Notes: generated by a model from the letters alone, not told the origin. Shown: positions 1 to 9,510, numbered from the stretch's first letter. The stretch is DNA of 30,859 nt from Neisseriaceae bacterium (GCA_947470205.1 CANISK010000001.1:1-30859), one strand, 5' to 3'. Made by a program: numbers and translations.

Positions 1-123
1 GATATACTTACCATGCTTCTACAAATTAGAACACTTAAAATTGATGGGACATGGATAACCGCAGAGATTTCTGCTAAAATGTCAAAACTAATGACTAAAT
101 TGGGGGTACCTATTACGTATTAG
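1..123 (+). CDS. 3' end of an unidentified protein gene (partial)
   Basis: Frame 1 is open from the first base to a TAG at 121-123, giving the last 40 residues of a protein that begins outside the window. The tail ends in KLGVPITY and shows no motif I can assign. It reads in the same direction as the orphan gene at 307 but is separated from it by 183 bases, so co-transcription is uncertain. The open frame is short, so a chance frame cannot be excluded. Confidence 0.45.
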   Translation, partial: DILTMLLQIRTLKIDGTWITAEISAKMSKLMTKLGVPITY

Positions 124-306
124 AAAAGTTACGGTTTAATGTTGTATACTATTATTAATAGTCGCATAATGTAATGATAATTTATTTAAAATGGCATCTG
201 CTAACCTTATAAGGCATAGGCTTGCATTACCTAGGCGAATTAATTCATCATGGGCGACTGTAAACTGTAAACAATAGATAATAAAGTTTTTACAAGGTAT
301 AAAAAA

Positions 307-2175
307 ATGAATACTATTAATGGTTCTACATATCCTAACGAATCTCAACAATCTCAACAATCTCAACAATCTAAAATTGTCACAAGCAAAGAGACTGAAC
401 AAGTACTGTTCAAGCCTAGCATAGAGCAACAAATAAGTAAAATAGTAAACAATCAATCTCTTGAGACTTCGGGGGCAATAAAAGCATTAGATGCATTGTA
501 TTCAGATCATCACATGAATGAAGCTGATAAACAGAAAATAATAAATGCCACCAAAAAACTATTACTTACTGCAATAGATGTTAATTATGATTCAATACAC
601 AATCTGCAACCCAAAAACTCCGCAAGCATACTGAACGATCTCGATAAAATGAGTGAATTTTGCTCAAAACATATTCAAGCGAAAATTAAAGATTTGTATA
701 AGCAATTAAAAAATCTTCAATCAGTCATTACCTTAGACGACATAAAGAAAGAGATAACAAGCAAATTAAACGGTATTATTGAAAAATCACTTATTGCATA
801 TCTTTTTTTTAATATAAACATTTTTTATCAGACTGTTCAGCAAAAAAATCAAGGCGAGCTGACAATTAACAAAGAAGATTCTTTGCTTTTGAAACAAATC
901 AAAACTTTATTTAATCATTACAATAAAGATAATGCAAATATAAAATTATTGAACGACTTACGCACATCATTAAACGATATAGAACCAAAGTTCTTTTCAC
1001 CTAGCGGTGATCCTATAGATCAAAGCACAACAGAATACTTTACTGCCTTATTCACACAACATGGCTCGGATATTTTTTCGGTAAATTACCTATGTCAAGA
1101 ATATACCAATAACAATCTTAATAAGGAAAATCTTACTAAATCACTCATCCAATTGATGGTGAGTGATGTAAAGAATTATATAAAAAATAATTCCTTTGTT
1201 GATAAATTTACTTTAAAAGATTATCTTAATATTGAGAACAAAGCTTTCGAGATATGGAGTGAGCGCGTTGTAAATATTACTAAAGCTCTAGAAACTTTTA
1301 ATCTTATGAATGATATTTTTAATCCAATCAATCAGCATCTTTTTAAAGATCAAAAGTTGTCCTCAAGGATTCAGAAGGAAATTATTGCGCAAAATGTACA
1401 AAATATGCCAACTTTTCTTCAATCAATAAAAAAGATGAAACAAAATGAAGAACTGAATTTTTCCCTCTCAGATTCTCAAGAGATTACAACAGTTAAATCT
1501 TTGTTTATGTTTTTATCAAATTGCACTATGAGCGAGAATCCAGATGAAAAACACAAAACACAGATGCGTAATGGTATCGCAGGCATTCTAAATGATAAAA
1601 AGAATTTTCCATCCCCAGAAAAAGCCTACGAGACAACACAAGGCGCATGTTTCACCCTATGCAGCCTCGCGATGCAAGGCGCTATTAAAATTAATGATAC
1701 TATCAATCCGACTACTAAGACAGAATTCGCACAAGATATGGCAATCATGAATTTATATGCACGTCAACCATACATCATAAATGCTTATTTTTTAGGTTTG
1801 TCAGTTAATGAATTAATAAATGATGCAGTAACAAAGAATATCCCGCTATCTCAAATATTTACAAACCTGATAAAGTGTGCATATGATAACGATTTATTAT
1901 GTGATTTTATAAACTATTTTACTATTCAAAACAACGCTAAAAATTTATTTGAAAAGGTAAATGTATTCGACAAAGGTACATTTAATGCACGCGAAATAGC
2001 ACAGTATTGCAGATCGTTAAAGGCATGGTTCCTACAACGCAAGCCTCAAAAAATGCAGGAAGCAATAGAGATCATGGTAAACCAATTTGCACAAGGTAAG
2101 TTACATAATCCAAATATGAAATGTAGTAAAATACCATGGGGAGAATTGAAAACAGCGCTGGATAGTCTAAGTTAA
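307..2175 (+). CDS. Orphan 622-aa protein with Ser-Gln-Gln repeats at the N-terminus
   Basis: I do not recognise this protein. The ATG at 307 follows an AAGG at about 293-296, a weak ribosome site. Residues 13-22 are encoded by three tandem copies of tctcaacaa (343-369), giving repeated Ser-Gln-Gln. The rest is Lys/Asn/Ile-rich and appears mainly helical, with no signal peptide and no obvious transmembrane segment, so it looks soluble. A similar Gln-repeat N-terminus occurs in the 416-aa protein at 9630. The upstream 183 bases hold a tandem ctgtaaa repeat (about 259-272) and a possible weak promoter (TTGTAT at 142, CATAAT about 17 bases later). The gene ends five bases before a palindromic element. 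A secreted effector is possible from the context, but nothing in the sequence proves it. Confidence 0.8.
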   Translation: MNTINGSTYPNESQQSQQSQQSKIVTSKETEQVLFKPSIEQQISKIVNNQSLETSGAIKALDALYSDHHMNEADKQKIINATKKLLLTAIDVNYDSIHNLQPKNSASILNDLDKMSEFCSKHIQAKIKDLYKQLKNLQSVITLDDIKKEITSKLNGIIEKSLIAYLFFNINIFYQTVQQKNQGELTINKEDSLLLKQIKTLFNHYNKDNANIKLLNDLRTSLNDIEPKFFSPSGDPIDQSTTEYFTALFTQHGSDIFSVNYLCQEYTNNNLNKENLTKSLIQLMVSDVKNYIKNNSFVDKFTLKDYLNIENKAFEIWSERVVNITKALETFNLMNDIFNPINQHLFKDQKLSSRIQKEIIAQNVQNMPTFLQSIKKMKQNEELNFSLSDSQEITTVKSLFMFLSNCTMSENPDEKHKTQMRNGIAGILNDKKNFPSPEKAYETTQGACFTLCSLAMQGAIKINDTINPTTKTEFAQDMAIMNLYARQPYIINAYFLGLSVNELINDAVTKNIPLSQIFTNLIKCAYDNDLLCDFINYFTIQNNAKNLFEKVNVFDKGTFNAREIAQYCRSLKAWFLQRKPQKMQEAIEIMVNQFAQGKLHNPNMKCSKIPWGELKTALDSLS

Positions 2176-2180
2176 ATTCC

Positions 2181-2337
2181 AATTAAGAGCTAAAATAAAT
2201 TCAACCAAGGCAATAGTGTAATTGTCATTCCCGCCCCCGATCGTAGTCGAGGGTAAACTGCGAAGAGAATCCAGTATGATAAATAAAACATGGATTCCCA
2301 ATCAAGTTGGGAATGACAGCATTTTTAGCTCTTAATT
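2181..2337. mobile_element. MITE-like element, copy 1, with perfect 15-bp terminal inverted repeats
   Basis: The left end aattaagagctaaaa (2181-2195) is the exact reverse complement of the right end ttttagctcttaatt (2323-2337). Inside lies a palindromic core (2223-2318) that starts tgtcattcccgc and ends gggaatgaca. It includes a perfect 8-bp hairpin, attcccaa / ttgggaat, with a 5-base loop. There is no coding capacity. Parts of it recur at 18873-19004 and, inverted, at 19250-19321. It fills the whole space between the stop codons of the convergent 622-aa gene and recQ, and may serve as a bidirectional terminator. Confidence 0.75.
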
Positions 2338-4119
2338 CGCATTTGACATAATCTTTAATATGTCATCCCCAAGGCGCTCCAGACGTTTCTTTCCTATGCC
2401 GTGAATGGTGAGTAACCCATCCAATGTGGTGGGTTTATGCGTGACTAATTCTGCGATAGTTTTATCGTGCATAATGGTGTAGTGAGGGACTTGCTCTTTG
2501 GTGGCAATTGATGCTCTATAGGATACTAACTTTCTATATAAAAGCTCTTCTTCCATTGTACGCATTGCAAATGTTTTGGTGAGTGCGGTAGAGTTTATAG
2601 CTGAACACTGCGGTAAATAAAAATATGTTAAGCCTTTCATGCAAGAGATTGACTTTTCATTTAATTTTAAATGACTTGTGGCATGGTCTATGTCTATAAA
2701 TTCATGACTATAAAGAATACGAATTGTTCGCCTTAGGTCTTTGATGGTGATATCATGGCACAACCCAAATGTAGACAACTTATTATGTTCCCAGATTTGT
2801 ACATCTATAGTGTTTTTACCTTTTAGTATGTCTATGATATGACCTGAATTGCATTTTTGCCTTACGTGATAGATGGTGGATAAAATTTTTTGTGCAAGGG
2901 TGGTTTCATCTTTAAGAATTTGTGGGTTGTGGCAATTATCACATTTACCACAATCATGAGTGACCTCCCCCATCAGCTCTAATAGTAGCCTTGTGCGACA
3001 TATATTGGAATCACAATACTTCACCACGTGTTTTAGTTTTAATAACGCATATTGTTTTTTTAACATGTCAGATTCGGTATCTATAATCATACGGTTTAGT
3101 TCTAATATCTCCTTAAATCCAAAATTAATTATGCTATACGATGTAATACCATCTCGCCCAGCTCGCCCAGATTCTTGATAAAATGAATCTATGTTTCTTG
3201 GCATGTCAAAATGATATACATATCTCACGTCTGGTTTATCAATCCCCAGCCCAAATGCAACTGTTGCCACCATTATCGCATTACTATTCATCATAAAATA
3301 ACGATGATTGGCTCTTCGTGTTTCATTGGGTAGCCCTGCATGGTAGGGAATGGCTGGGTATTTTTCATTAATTAAAAATTCGGTAATTGCATCAACCTTA
3401 GCTCTGGTGTTGCAATAGATAATCCCACATACATTTGGATGTGTGGATAAAAAAGATAGCAATTGTTTTTTGCCATTATTTTTTTCATGGACAATATAGA
3501 CGATATTATCCCGTAGAAATGATGAAAAAAATTCACGTGCATCTTTCAGTCCCAAATAATGTTTTATATCTATACGGGTGAACTTATCTGCAGTGGCCGT
3601 GAGTGCTAGTCTTGGGGTGTCTGGAAAATGCATGAGGATACGATTTAATTTTTGATATTCTGGTCTAAAATTTTGCCCCCAATGTGATACACAGTGTGCC
3701 TCATCTATAGCAAACAAGGACACCTCTATGGATTGCAAAAAGTTTATAAACCAGTCATTAATCAACCGCTCTGGTGTGATGTATAGTAATTTTACCTCTC
3801 GATTTCTGATACTCAGAAAAATTTTGGTAATTTGGTCGCGTTCTAGACTTGAAGCAAGATACATAGCATTTACCCCAATTCCATTTAAGGCAATCACCTG
3901 ATCTTGCATTAATGCAATTAGTGGAGATACAACAATTGTGAGACCTTTGAAAATAAGGGCTGGGATTTGATAGCACAGAGATTTACCTCCACCAGTTGGC
4001 ATCAACACAAATGCGCTATTGCCATTCATAACATGATTAATAATAGCTTCTTGTTCACCGCGAAATGTAGCGTAACCAAAGATTTTTCTTAGTATATCTA
4101 GTGATGTATTAGGATTCAT
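2332..4119 (-). CDS. recQ: ATP-dependent DNA helicase RecQ
   Basis: A 595-aa superfamily 2 3'-5' DNA helicase acting in recombination and in repair of stalled forks; E. coli RecQ is 609 aa. Visible in order: motif 0 (FRGEQ, near residue 19), Walker A MPTGGGKS (40-47), DEAH box (139-142) followed by the RecQ-specific aromatic loop HWGQNFRPEY, and the motif VI region QESGRAGRDG. Then come the RQC zinc-site cysteines (CRTRLLLELMGE ... CGKCDNC) and a C-terminal HRDC domain with the LLTIHGIGKKRLERLG signature. All core elements are intact. The ATG at 4117-4119 directly follows an AAAGGG with no spacer, so its ribosome site is atypical. The stop codon (2332-2334) lies within the terminal repeat of the adjacent palindromic element. 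Confidence 0.96.
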   Translation of the reverse strand: MNPNTSLDILRKIFGYATFRGEQEAIINHVMNGNSAFVLMPTGGGKSLCYQIPALIFKGLTIVVSPLIALMQDQVIALNGIGVNAMYLASSLERDQITKIFLSIRNREVKLLYITPERLINDWFINFLQSIEVSLFAIDEAHCVSHWGQNFRPEYQKLNRILMHFPDTPRLALTATADKFTRIDIKHYLGLKDAREFFSSFLRDNIVYIVHEKNNGKKQLLSFLSTHPNVCGIIYCNTRAKVDAITEFLINEKYPAIPYHAGLPNETRRANHRYFMMNSNAIMVATVAFGLGIDKPDVRYVYHFDMPRNIDSFYQESGRAGRDGITSYSIINFGFKEILELNRMIIDTESDMLKKQYALLKLKHVVKYCDSNICRTRLLLELMGEVTHDCGKCDNCHNPQILKDETTLAQKILSTIYHVRQKCNSGHIIDILKGKNTIDVQIWEHNKLSTFGLCHDITIKDLRRTIRILYSHEFIDIDHATSHLKLNEKSISCMKGLTYFYLPQCSAINSTALTKTFAMRTMEEELLYRKLVSYRASIATKEQVPHYTIMHDKTIAELVTHKPTTLDGLLTIHGIGKKRLERLGDDILKIMSNAN

Positions 4120-4184
4120 CCCTTTATTTTACAGTATATTTAACCATTGCAATAAAAAATATATTTAAATGGACTGGCGGGTGC

Positions 4185-4232
4185 ATGAAACAAATTTGTG
4201 TATTGCTATTTTATTAATAAATACAATATAAT
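4185..4232 (+). promoter_or_regulatory. Promoter of the 805-aa gene with an upstream palindromic operator
   Basis: The site atgaaacaaatttgt (4185-4199) contains the perfect palindrome acaaatttgt. Three bases later comes a -35-like TTGCTA (4203-4208), then an 18-base spacer and TATAAT (4227-4232). The start codon is 46 bases further on. The same arrangement precedes the gene at 9630, which is the main support for it being functional. The palindrome position suggests a regulator binding just upstream of the -35 box. Confidence 0.55.
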
Positions 4233-4277
4233 ATAATACTATTTTATATATAATAATATTTTCTATGATACTTATAA

Positions 4278-6695
4278 ATGGATCCTACAAAATTAACCCC
4301 AAAATTTAATAATATTCCCAATAATAATATTCCCAATAATAATATTCCCAAGAATGATAGTCCTTTCAATGATTTTGTGTATAAACTACAAGAGAAATTT
4401 CCTATGCCAGATATACGTGATTTAATAAATAATGGTGGCGCCCCACAACAAGAAACAGGAGATCCAACAGAGATCGATATTTCTTTATTACTAACGCTAG
4501 ATCGAGCCTATCTATTGTGTAATCATGGCGATTTGAATAAAAATTTAGATACATATATTAAGCATGCCTCAACAATAAAGCAAAAGCTTATAAATGATAT
4601 AAAAAGCCATCTGCAATATTGGCAAAAACAATTATTGTCAATATCGCAAGAGCAATTGCGTCAAATTTTCAGCACTATAGACAATACGTTAAAAAAACTG
4701 CAAGACAATATGTTAAAACAACCGCAAGACAATGTAAAATTACCAAAAGATGATAAACATCTACAAAAATCACTCCAATATTATATTGCCTTTATATTAC
4801 TCAAGGATTTATTAACCATCGCAACTAAAAATGTAACCAAGATGACTGTGCACGCTTGCTGTTATAGATATTTTGAAAGAGGAGATGATATTACCGACAT
4901 ACCAATTGATAAAAATCAATCAACGGCACAACAAATATTAGTGTACAATGATAAAACTCGTAAATTTACACTACATGTACATGAAAAAAACAAGTGGTCT
5001 ATATACGCTCTTGATGAACTAATTAATTTAGAACAATTTAAAGATGAATTCTTAAAATTTACCAACACAGAATCCACAAACATAGAACCTACAAAAAAAA
5101 AGTCATTAAACCCAATAAAACCTCTAAATTCATTTTTATTAAAAAGACTATTTCCAACATATCAAATTCCGCCTTCAGTTTACATTGATACAATTAATAA
5201 GGATTATAATCAAGACTGTTGGTATACAATGCTTAAAAACATTCCGAAAAATATTACTACACTACTGAATCCGCAAAATAATAAATGGTTTGCGGACTTT
5301 AAAAGAAAATTTTTATGGGCAACTAATAATTCTAATACTGGCCATGCGTGTGCATGCACATTCATACAGACACACATTAAAGCATATTTACAAGAAAATA
5401 AGCTATTTTTAGCAAAACTGGAGATATATGATACGATTGCAAGCAGAATTGAGAATGGCACAGCATTAGTGCAACAATATTATTCATTAATCCCTTCTGA
5501 AGATGTACTTTCTGCTCTCCATGAATTACGCAAAGAAGAGATAACGAAGTACATGGCGGCAAAAGAGCAAGCTAATCAAAAAGAACAAATAATGAGAGAC
5601 AACCAAATAAAGCGAATTCCCAATAAACCAAACAAAATAAGCTATCAACTAACACAAAAACAAAAGTTAATGCAAAATTATCAAATGTTGCGTGTCCAAG
5701 AAATGAAGAAAAAACACGATGGATCTTTTTATCTTATGTTACATCAAGATATGGATCTTAAGATTATCCAAACGTACATGATAAAACAAGCACTGTATTG
5801 CTTATCACATATAGAACAAAATTTGCAAAACAATAAATATATTCAATATGTTAAAGATTTAATCACGGTATACTATAATTCATTTTTCTCACCTAAAGAT
5901 GCTAGAGTTAAAATTTTAATTGATACGCACAAATTAAATCAATACGTTAAATCACTTAAAAAAAATAATATGTTGTCTAATAATGTAACATCACAAGCAC
6001 AATTACCATACTCATCAGAGAAGGTTACTCAAAACACAACCACCCAATCAGAGTCGAAGATTGAACAAGAAGGAATTGATATTGAAATACAGCAAAATTT
6101 TAAATATCAAGATCCTATGGATGAATTCACAGAATCCATCCATAGGATTACACAGCTAGCAAAATACAGCCCACATTCTCCAGGAAAAAAAGAAAAAAAC
6201 AATGGTACCCTGCCAAAATACATAAAACAATGCTTGGGTATAATTAACGTAAATAATAACAATGAAGTTGATAATCATCAGTATTACATATTATTGCAAC
6301 AAGTATGCTTAAGTTTAAACGACGACAACACCACAATAATTGCACAAATAAAAAAATCAATACTAGATGAGGACTTTGAGAATTATTTTCAACGATATGT
6401 GCATGATGAGACAGACAGTCAGGCATATCATGCCATTCATCAATCGTTATTAGAGGCTGCAAAAACAAAAAATAGTGAAGTAGATAAATTTATTTCAACA
6501 AATAAGATTGGTATAGCTACATTAAATGAGTTAAAAGTCATAAATGGGTCTGTACTTGGCAGATGGAACTCAATATTAAAAGTAAATAATCATCATAAGT
6601 ATACATGGGAGGTGAAACTTCCTGAACACCCTAATATTCGTATCTTTAGGAAAAAAGATGATGGTGCATGGGTTATTGGTAGAGCTTTACATTAA
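4278..6695 (+). CDS. Orphan 805-aa Lys/Asn-rich protein with NNIPN repeats
   Basis: I do not recognise a family. Residues 11-26 are a five-residue tandem repeat (N-N-I-P-N, three units) encoded by a 15-base DNA repeat near 4305-4350. The rest is highly charged and helix-prone, with a Cys/His cluster HACACTF near residue 357 and a Gln/Lys-rich helical stretch near 425-480. A distinct C-terminal part, about 740-805, contains W and G residues and ends in VIGRALH. No signal peptide or membrane segment is evident. The start has no clear Shine-Dalgarno sequence; the ATG at 4278 is supported by the promoter immediately upstream. Its 3' end overlaps the convergent fadH by 9 bases. A role as a secreted or structural lineage-specific protein is only a guess. 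Confidence 0.8.
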   Translation: MDPTKLTPKFNNIPNNNIPNNNIPKNDSPFNDFVYKLQEKFPMPDIRDLINNGGAPQQETGDPTEIDISLLLTLDRAYLLCNHGDLNKNLDTYIKHASTIKQKLINDIKSHLQYWQKQLLSISQEQLRQIFSTIDNTLKKLQDNMLKQPQDNVKLPKDDKHLQKSLQYYIAFILLKDLLTIATKNVTKMTVHACCYRYFERGDDITDIPIDKNQSTAQQILVYNDKTRKFTLHVHEKNKWSIYALDELINLEQFKDEFLKFTNTESTNIEPTKKKSLNPIKPLNSFLLKRLFPTYQIPPSVYIDTINKDYNQDCWYTMLKNIPKNITTLLNPQNNKWFADFKRKFLWATNNSNTGHACACTFIQTHIKAYLQENKLFLAKLEIYDTIASRIENGTALVQQYYSLIPSEDVLSALHELRKEEITKYMAAKEQANQKEQIMRDNQIKRIPNKPNKISYQLTQKQKLMQNYQMLRVQEMKKKHDGSFYLMLHQDMDLKIIQTYMIKQALYCLSHIEQNLQNNKYIQYVKDLITVYYNSFFSPKDARVKILIDTHKLNQYVKSLKKNNMLSNNVTSQAQLPYSSEKVTQNTTTQSESKIEQEGIDIEIQQNFKYQDPMDEFTESIHRITQLAKYSPHSPGKKEKNNGTLPKYIKQCLGIINVNNNNEVDNHQYYILLQQVCLSLNDDNTTIIAQIKKSILDEDFENYFQRYVHDETDSQAYHAIHQSLLEAAKTKNSEVDKFISTNKIGIATLNELKVINGSVLGRWNSILKVNNHHKYTWEVKLPEHPNIRIFRKKDDGAWVIGRALH

Positions 6696-8702
6696 TAACC
6701 CCAATTTCATGCCATTATCAATCGCAAATTGGGCATCTAATTCACGGGCCATTAATGCTCCACCTATGATGTGGATTTTATGGTAATTATGATTTTTAAG
6801 CTGTGTGGCAAGATAAGTATGCGATTCTTGTCCAGCACAAATAATGATATTGTCCACGTCAAGCGTATGCGGAGTATTGTTTTTGGTGTAATGCAACCCA
6901 TTATCATCTATTTTGTCATACGATATACCGGTGTGAAATTCTACTTGATTTTTTCTGAGACTTTCACGATGAATCCATCCAGTGGTTTTACCCAATTTTT
7001 TACCCACTTTGCCTTCTGTACGCTGAAACATATGTATTTGTCTGATGGGATTGAGTTGGCGTGGTGGCACTAAGCCTCCGCGATGAGACAATGTGGTATC
7101 TATACCCCATTCTTGTGTAAAATCTTTATCTGATGTTGCTTTGTTGTGCAACAAATACTCCGCTACATCAAAACCAATACCACCAGCACCAATAATTGCT
7201 ACTTTTTTACCTACTGGTTTTTTTGCTTTTAATACATCTAAATATCCTAATACTTTAGAGTGATTTATCCCTTCGATTTGTAATTCACGAGGGATGATAC
7301 CAGTTGAGATAACCACTTCATCAAATTCACCATTTATGATGTCTGATGTGGTAATGTTGGTAGACAACACCACTTTTACATTGTGTTTGTCTAGTTGTAC
7401 TTTAAAATAACGTAATGTTTCATAAAATTCTTCTTTTCCGGGGATTAGTTTTGCTAGATTAAATTGCCCACCGATATGTGGTTCTTTATCAAATAATGTG
7501 ACTATGTGCCCTCGCTTGGCTAATGTAACACTACAAGAAAGACCAGCCGGCCCCGCCCCAATCACTGCGATTTTTTTGATTTTACGTGGATTAATGTACA
7601 CTATTTCAGTTTCTCTACATGCCACTGGGTTCACAAGACAACTTGTGAGCTTGTTTTCAAATACATGGTCTAGACATGCTTGGTTACATCCAATGCACGT
7701 GTTAATTTCATCTACCCGTTGACTAATAACTTTTAATACAAAATGTGGGTCTGCTAACATTGGGCGCGCCATTGACACCATATCTGCATTTTGATTGGCT
7801 AATATAGATTCGGCAATTTCTGGGGTGTTGATGCGATTAGTTGCAATTACTGGGATGTTAACCACCTCTTTTAATGCTTTAGTGGTAAACGCAAAAACCC
7901 CTCGTGGCACCATAGTTGCAATGGTGGGGATTTTAGCCTCATGCCAACCTATGCCACTATTAATAATAGTGGCTCCTGCGTTTTCTATAGCTTTTGCTAA
8001 AATAACTATCTCATCCCATGAGCTTCCGTCTTTAACTAAATCCAAAAGAGACAAGCGATAAATAATAATAAAATTCTCACCCACCGCGTGTCTGATGCCA
8101 CGCACAATTTCCACTGGAAAACGAATACGGTTTTCATAACTTCCGCCCCATTTATCCTGACGGTGATTGGTCTTTGTGGTGATAAATTGGTTAATGAGGT
8201 ATCCTTCAGATCCCATAACTTCCACCCCATCATACCCAGCTTCTTTTGCTAGGGTTGCACATCTTATGTAGTCTTTAATAGTCGAATTTACCATAAAACT
8301 AGGTAATTTAAATGGGGTAAATTTGTTGATTGGAGCTTTTATGCGAGATGGTGCGACTAAGAATGGATGAAAGGCGTATCGTCCTGCATGTAAAATCTGT
8401 AGGACGATTTTACTATCTGCATCATGTACACTGGAGGTGATAATTTTATGTTTATCTACTTCTTTTTTATTGGTTAATTTAATTGCACCAGGATATAAGA
8501 CACCAAGCCTATTTGGTGACACTCCACCAGTTACAATAATCCCCACCCCACCATTTGCACGTTCTTTATAAAAAGCAGCTAATTTTGTAAAACCATCTTT
8601 TGCCTCTTCAAGACCAGTGTGCATAGAACCCATAAGCACCCGATTTTTAATGGTAGTGAATTTGAGATCTAACGGTTCAAGTAAGTGTTTATATTGTTGC
8701 AT
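6687..8702 (-). CDS. fadH: 2,4-dienoyl-CoA reductase (NADPH), FadH
   Basis: A 671-aa iron-sulfur flavoenzyme that reduces 2,4-dienoyl-CoA during beta-oxidation of unsaturated fatty acids; the E. coli enzyme is 672 aa. The N-terminal Old-Yellow-Enzyme-type barrel carries VLMGSMHTGLEE, HAGRY, GSEGYLIN (catalytic Tyr region) and GIGWHEA (catalytic His region). The 4Fe-4S site is CIGCNQAC followed by a fourth Cys 11 residues later. The C-terminal half has a nucleotide-binding GAGPAGLS motif and a second dinucleotide site, IGAGGIGFD. I place the start at the ATG at 8700-8702, preceded by an AGGGG/GGGG purine run. The longer frame to 8732 would need a TTG and adds 10 residues absent from E. coli FadH. 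No other fad genes are nearby. Confidence 0.93.
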   Translation of the reverse strand: MQQYKHLLEPLDLKFTTIKNRVLMGSMHTGLEEAKDGFTKLAAFYKERANGGVGIIVTGGVSPNRLGVLYPGAIKLTNKKEVDKHKIITSSVHDADSKIVLQILHAGRYAFHPFLVAPSRIKAPINKFTPFKLPSFMVNSTIKDYIRCATLAKEAGYDGVEVMGSEGYLINQFITTKTNHRQDKWGGSYENRIRFPVEIVRGIRHAVGENFIIIYRLSLLDLVKDGSSWDEIVILAKAIENAGATIINSGIGWHEAKIPTIATMVPRGVFAFTTKALKEVVNIPVIATNRINTPEIAESILANQNADMVSMARPMLADPHFVLKVISQRVDEINTCIGCNQACLDHVFENKLTSCLVNPVACRETEIVYINPRKIKKIAVIGAGPAGLSCSVTLAKRGHIVTLFDKEPHIGGQFNLAKLIPGKEEFYETLRYFKVQLDKHNVKVVLSTNITTSDIINGEFDEVVISTGIIPRELQIEGINHSKVLGYLDVLKAKKPVGKKVAIIGAGGIGFDVAEYLLHNKATSDKDFTQEWGIDTTLSHRGGLVPPRQLNPIRQIHMFQRTEGKVGKKLGKTTGWIHRESLRKNQVEFHTGISYDKIDDNGLHYTKNNTPHTLDVDNIIICAGQESHTYLATQLKNHNYHKIHIIGGALMARELDAQFAIDNGMKLGLLM

Positions 8703-8788
8703 ATACCCCACCCCTAATAATTTTGATTTCAAGGTTAAAAACTGATAAAAATATGTTATATACTAAAATAAATTTCTATAATTATAGA

Positions 8789-9127
8789 TTATAACCCAAG
8801 GACACCAGAAACTGTCACTAATAGTTTTTTGAAATGAGGCTCTCCTTGATTATTTACTAAATTATTTGCTTCATCTTGCAATGCCAAGCGTATAAATTCC
8901 TCAACGGGATATTGTAATTTTTTTGCATATTCATAAGCTTTTTTAGCACTTGCGAACCTCCTACCATGCTCCAAATCACTTAAATATGAAGTGGAAATGT
9001 TTAAAATTTCAGCAAATTGTTTCAAACTCATTGCATCACAAAGTCTTATGCTACGCAAAACTCTACCCAATGATTCATCAACTCCATTTAATTCGTTTAA
9101 TTTTGATACCAAATTTTTAGTATTCAT
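8789..9127 (-). CDS. higA: HigA-type antitoxin, XRE-family helix-turn-helix protein
   Basis: A 112-aa protein with an XRE-type helix-turn-helix at about residues 33-57 (MSLKQFAEILNISTSYLSDL, then EHGRR). Antitoxins of this class bind their partner toxin and repress their own promoter. Its ATG (9125-9127) lies inside the last codons of the upstream toxin gene, so the two are translationally coupled in the toxin-first order typical of higBA. The antitoxin is intact although the toxin gene carries a nonsense codon, so it may now act as a solitary repressor. The HigA assignment rests on the partner and the gene order. Confidence 0.85.
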   Translation of the reverse strand: MNTKNLVSKLNELNGVDESLGRVLRSIRLCDAMSLKQFAEILNISTSYLSDLEHGRRFASAKKAYEYAKKLQYPVEEFIRLALQDEANNLVNNQGEPHFKKLLVTVSGVLGL

Positions 9128-9428
9128 GTTTATTTACCTCAATAATTATTATTTTAATTGATTGTTTTTCTTCAATATATATTGCTCTGTAAGATTTATT
9201 GAGTCTTATGGATCTTTGCCCTTTTCAGTTACCTTTTAATGACTCATCATGAAAACCCTTTAATTCGCGAACCTTAGCAATCCCTAAACAATTTACAGAT
9301 TTTGCCCAAAATTTCAACTTTTCAATTATAAAATCAGGTAATTTTTGTAGATCTTTGGCTATTTGATTATCGTATTGAACAATGTCATTCTCACGTGACG
9401 TTACTTCAATTAATTTATTTGTCTTCAT
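9117..9428 (-). pseudogene. higB: HigB/RelE-family toxin gene interrupted by one in-frame TGA
   Basis: Reading from the ATG at 9426-9428 gives 67 residues ending GFHDESLKGN, then TGA at 9225-9227. The same frame then continues without change for 35 codons (KGQRSIRLNKSYRAIY ... IEVNKHEY) to TAA at 9117-9119. Together the parts make a 103-residue protein with the full HigB/RelE signature: FHDE-LKG, RSIRLN-SYRAIY and a C-terminal VNKHEY. HigB-type toxins are ribosome-dependent mRNA interferases, and the invariant basic/Tyr region lies after the stop. I recall homologues mostly having Arg at the stop position, so CGA to TGA is the likely change. The intact frame beyond the stop suggests recent inactivation. 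Recoding is unlikely because TGA ends nrdB at its natural C-terminus. Confidence 0.85.
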
Positions 9429-9510
9429 GTGATGATTTTACACTATACAAGGGTAAAAATGCAATTATTTTATATTAATTAAGTGACATTTCTATCACAC
9501 CCGATACTTT

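Noticed and set aside
343..372. Short tandem repeats as a possible CRISPR or origin iteron array
   Set aside because: The units are 9 bases, uninterrupted and in frame within a coding sequence; no spacers or direct-repeat array exists anywhere in the window.
136..456. Minus-strand frame with repeated Leu-Leu-Arg
   Set aside because: The repeat is the complement of the Ser-Gln-Gln DNA repeats of the gene at 307.
9225..9227. TGA read as an amino acid (alternative code)
   Set aside because: TGA ends nrdB at its natural C-terminus, and the large conserved genes read through without in-frame TGA.
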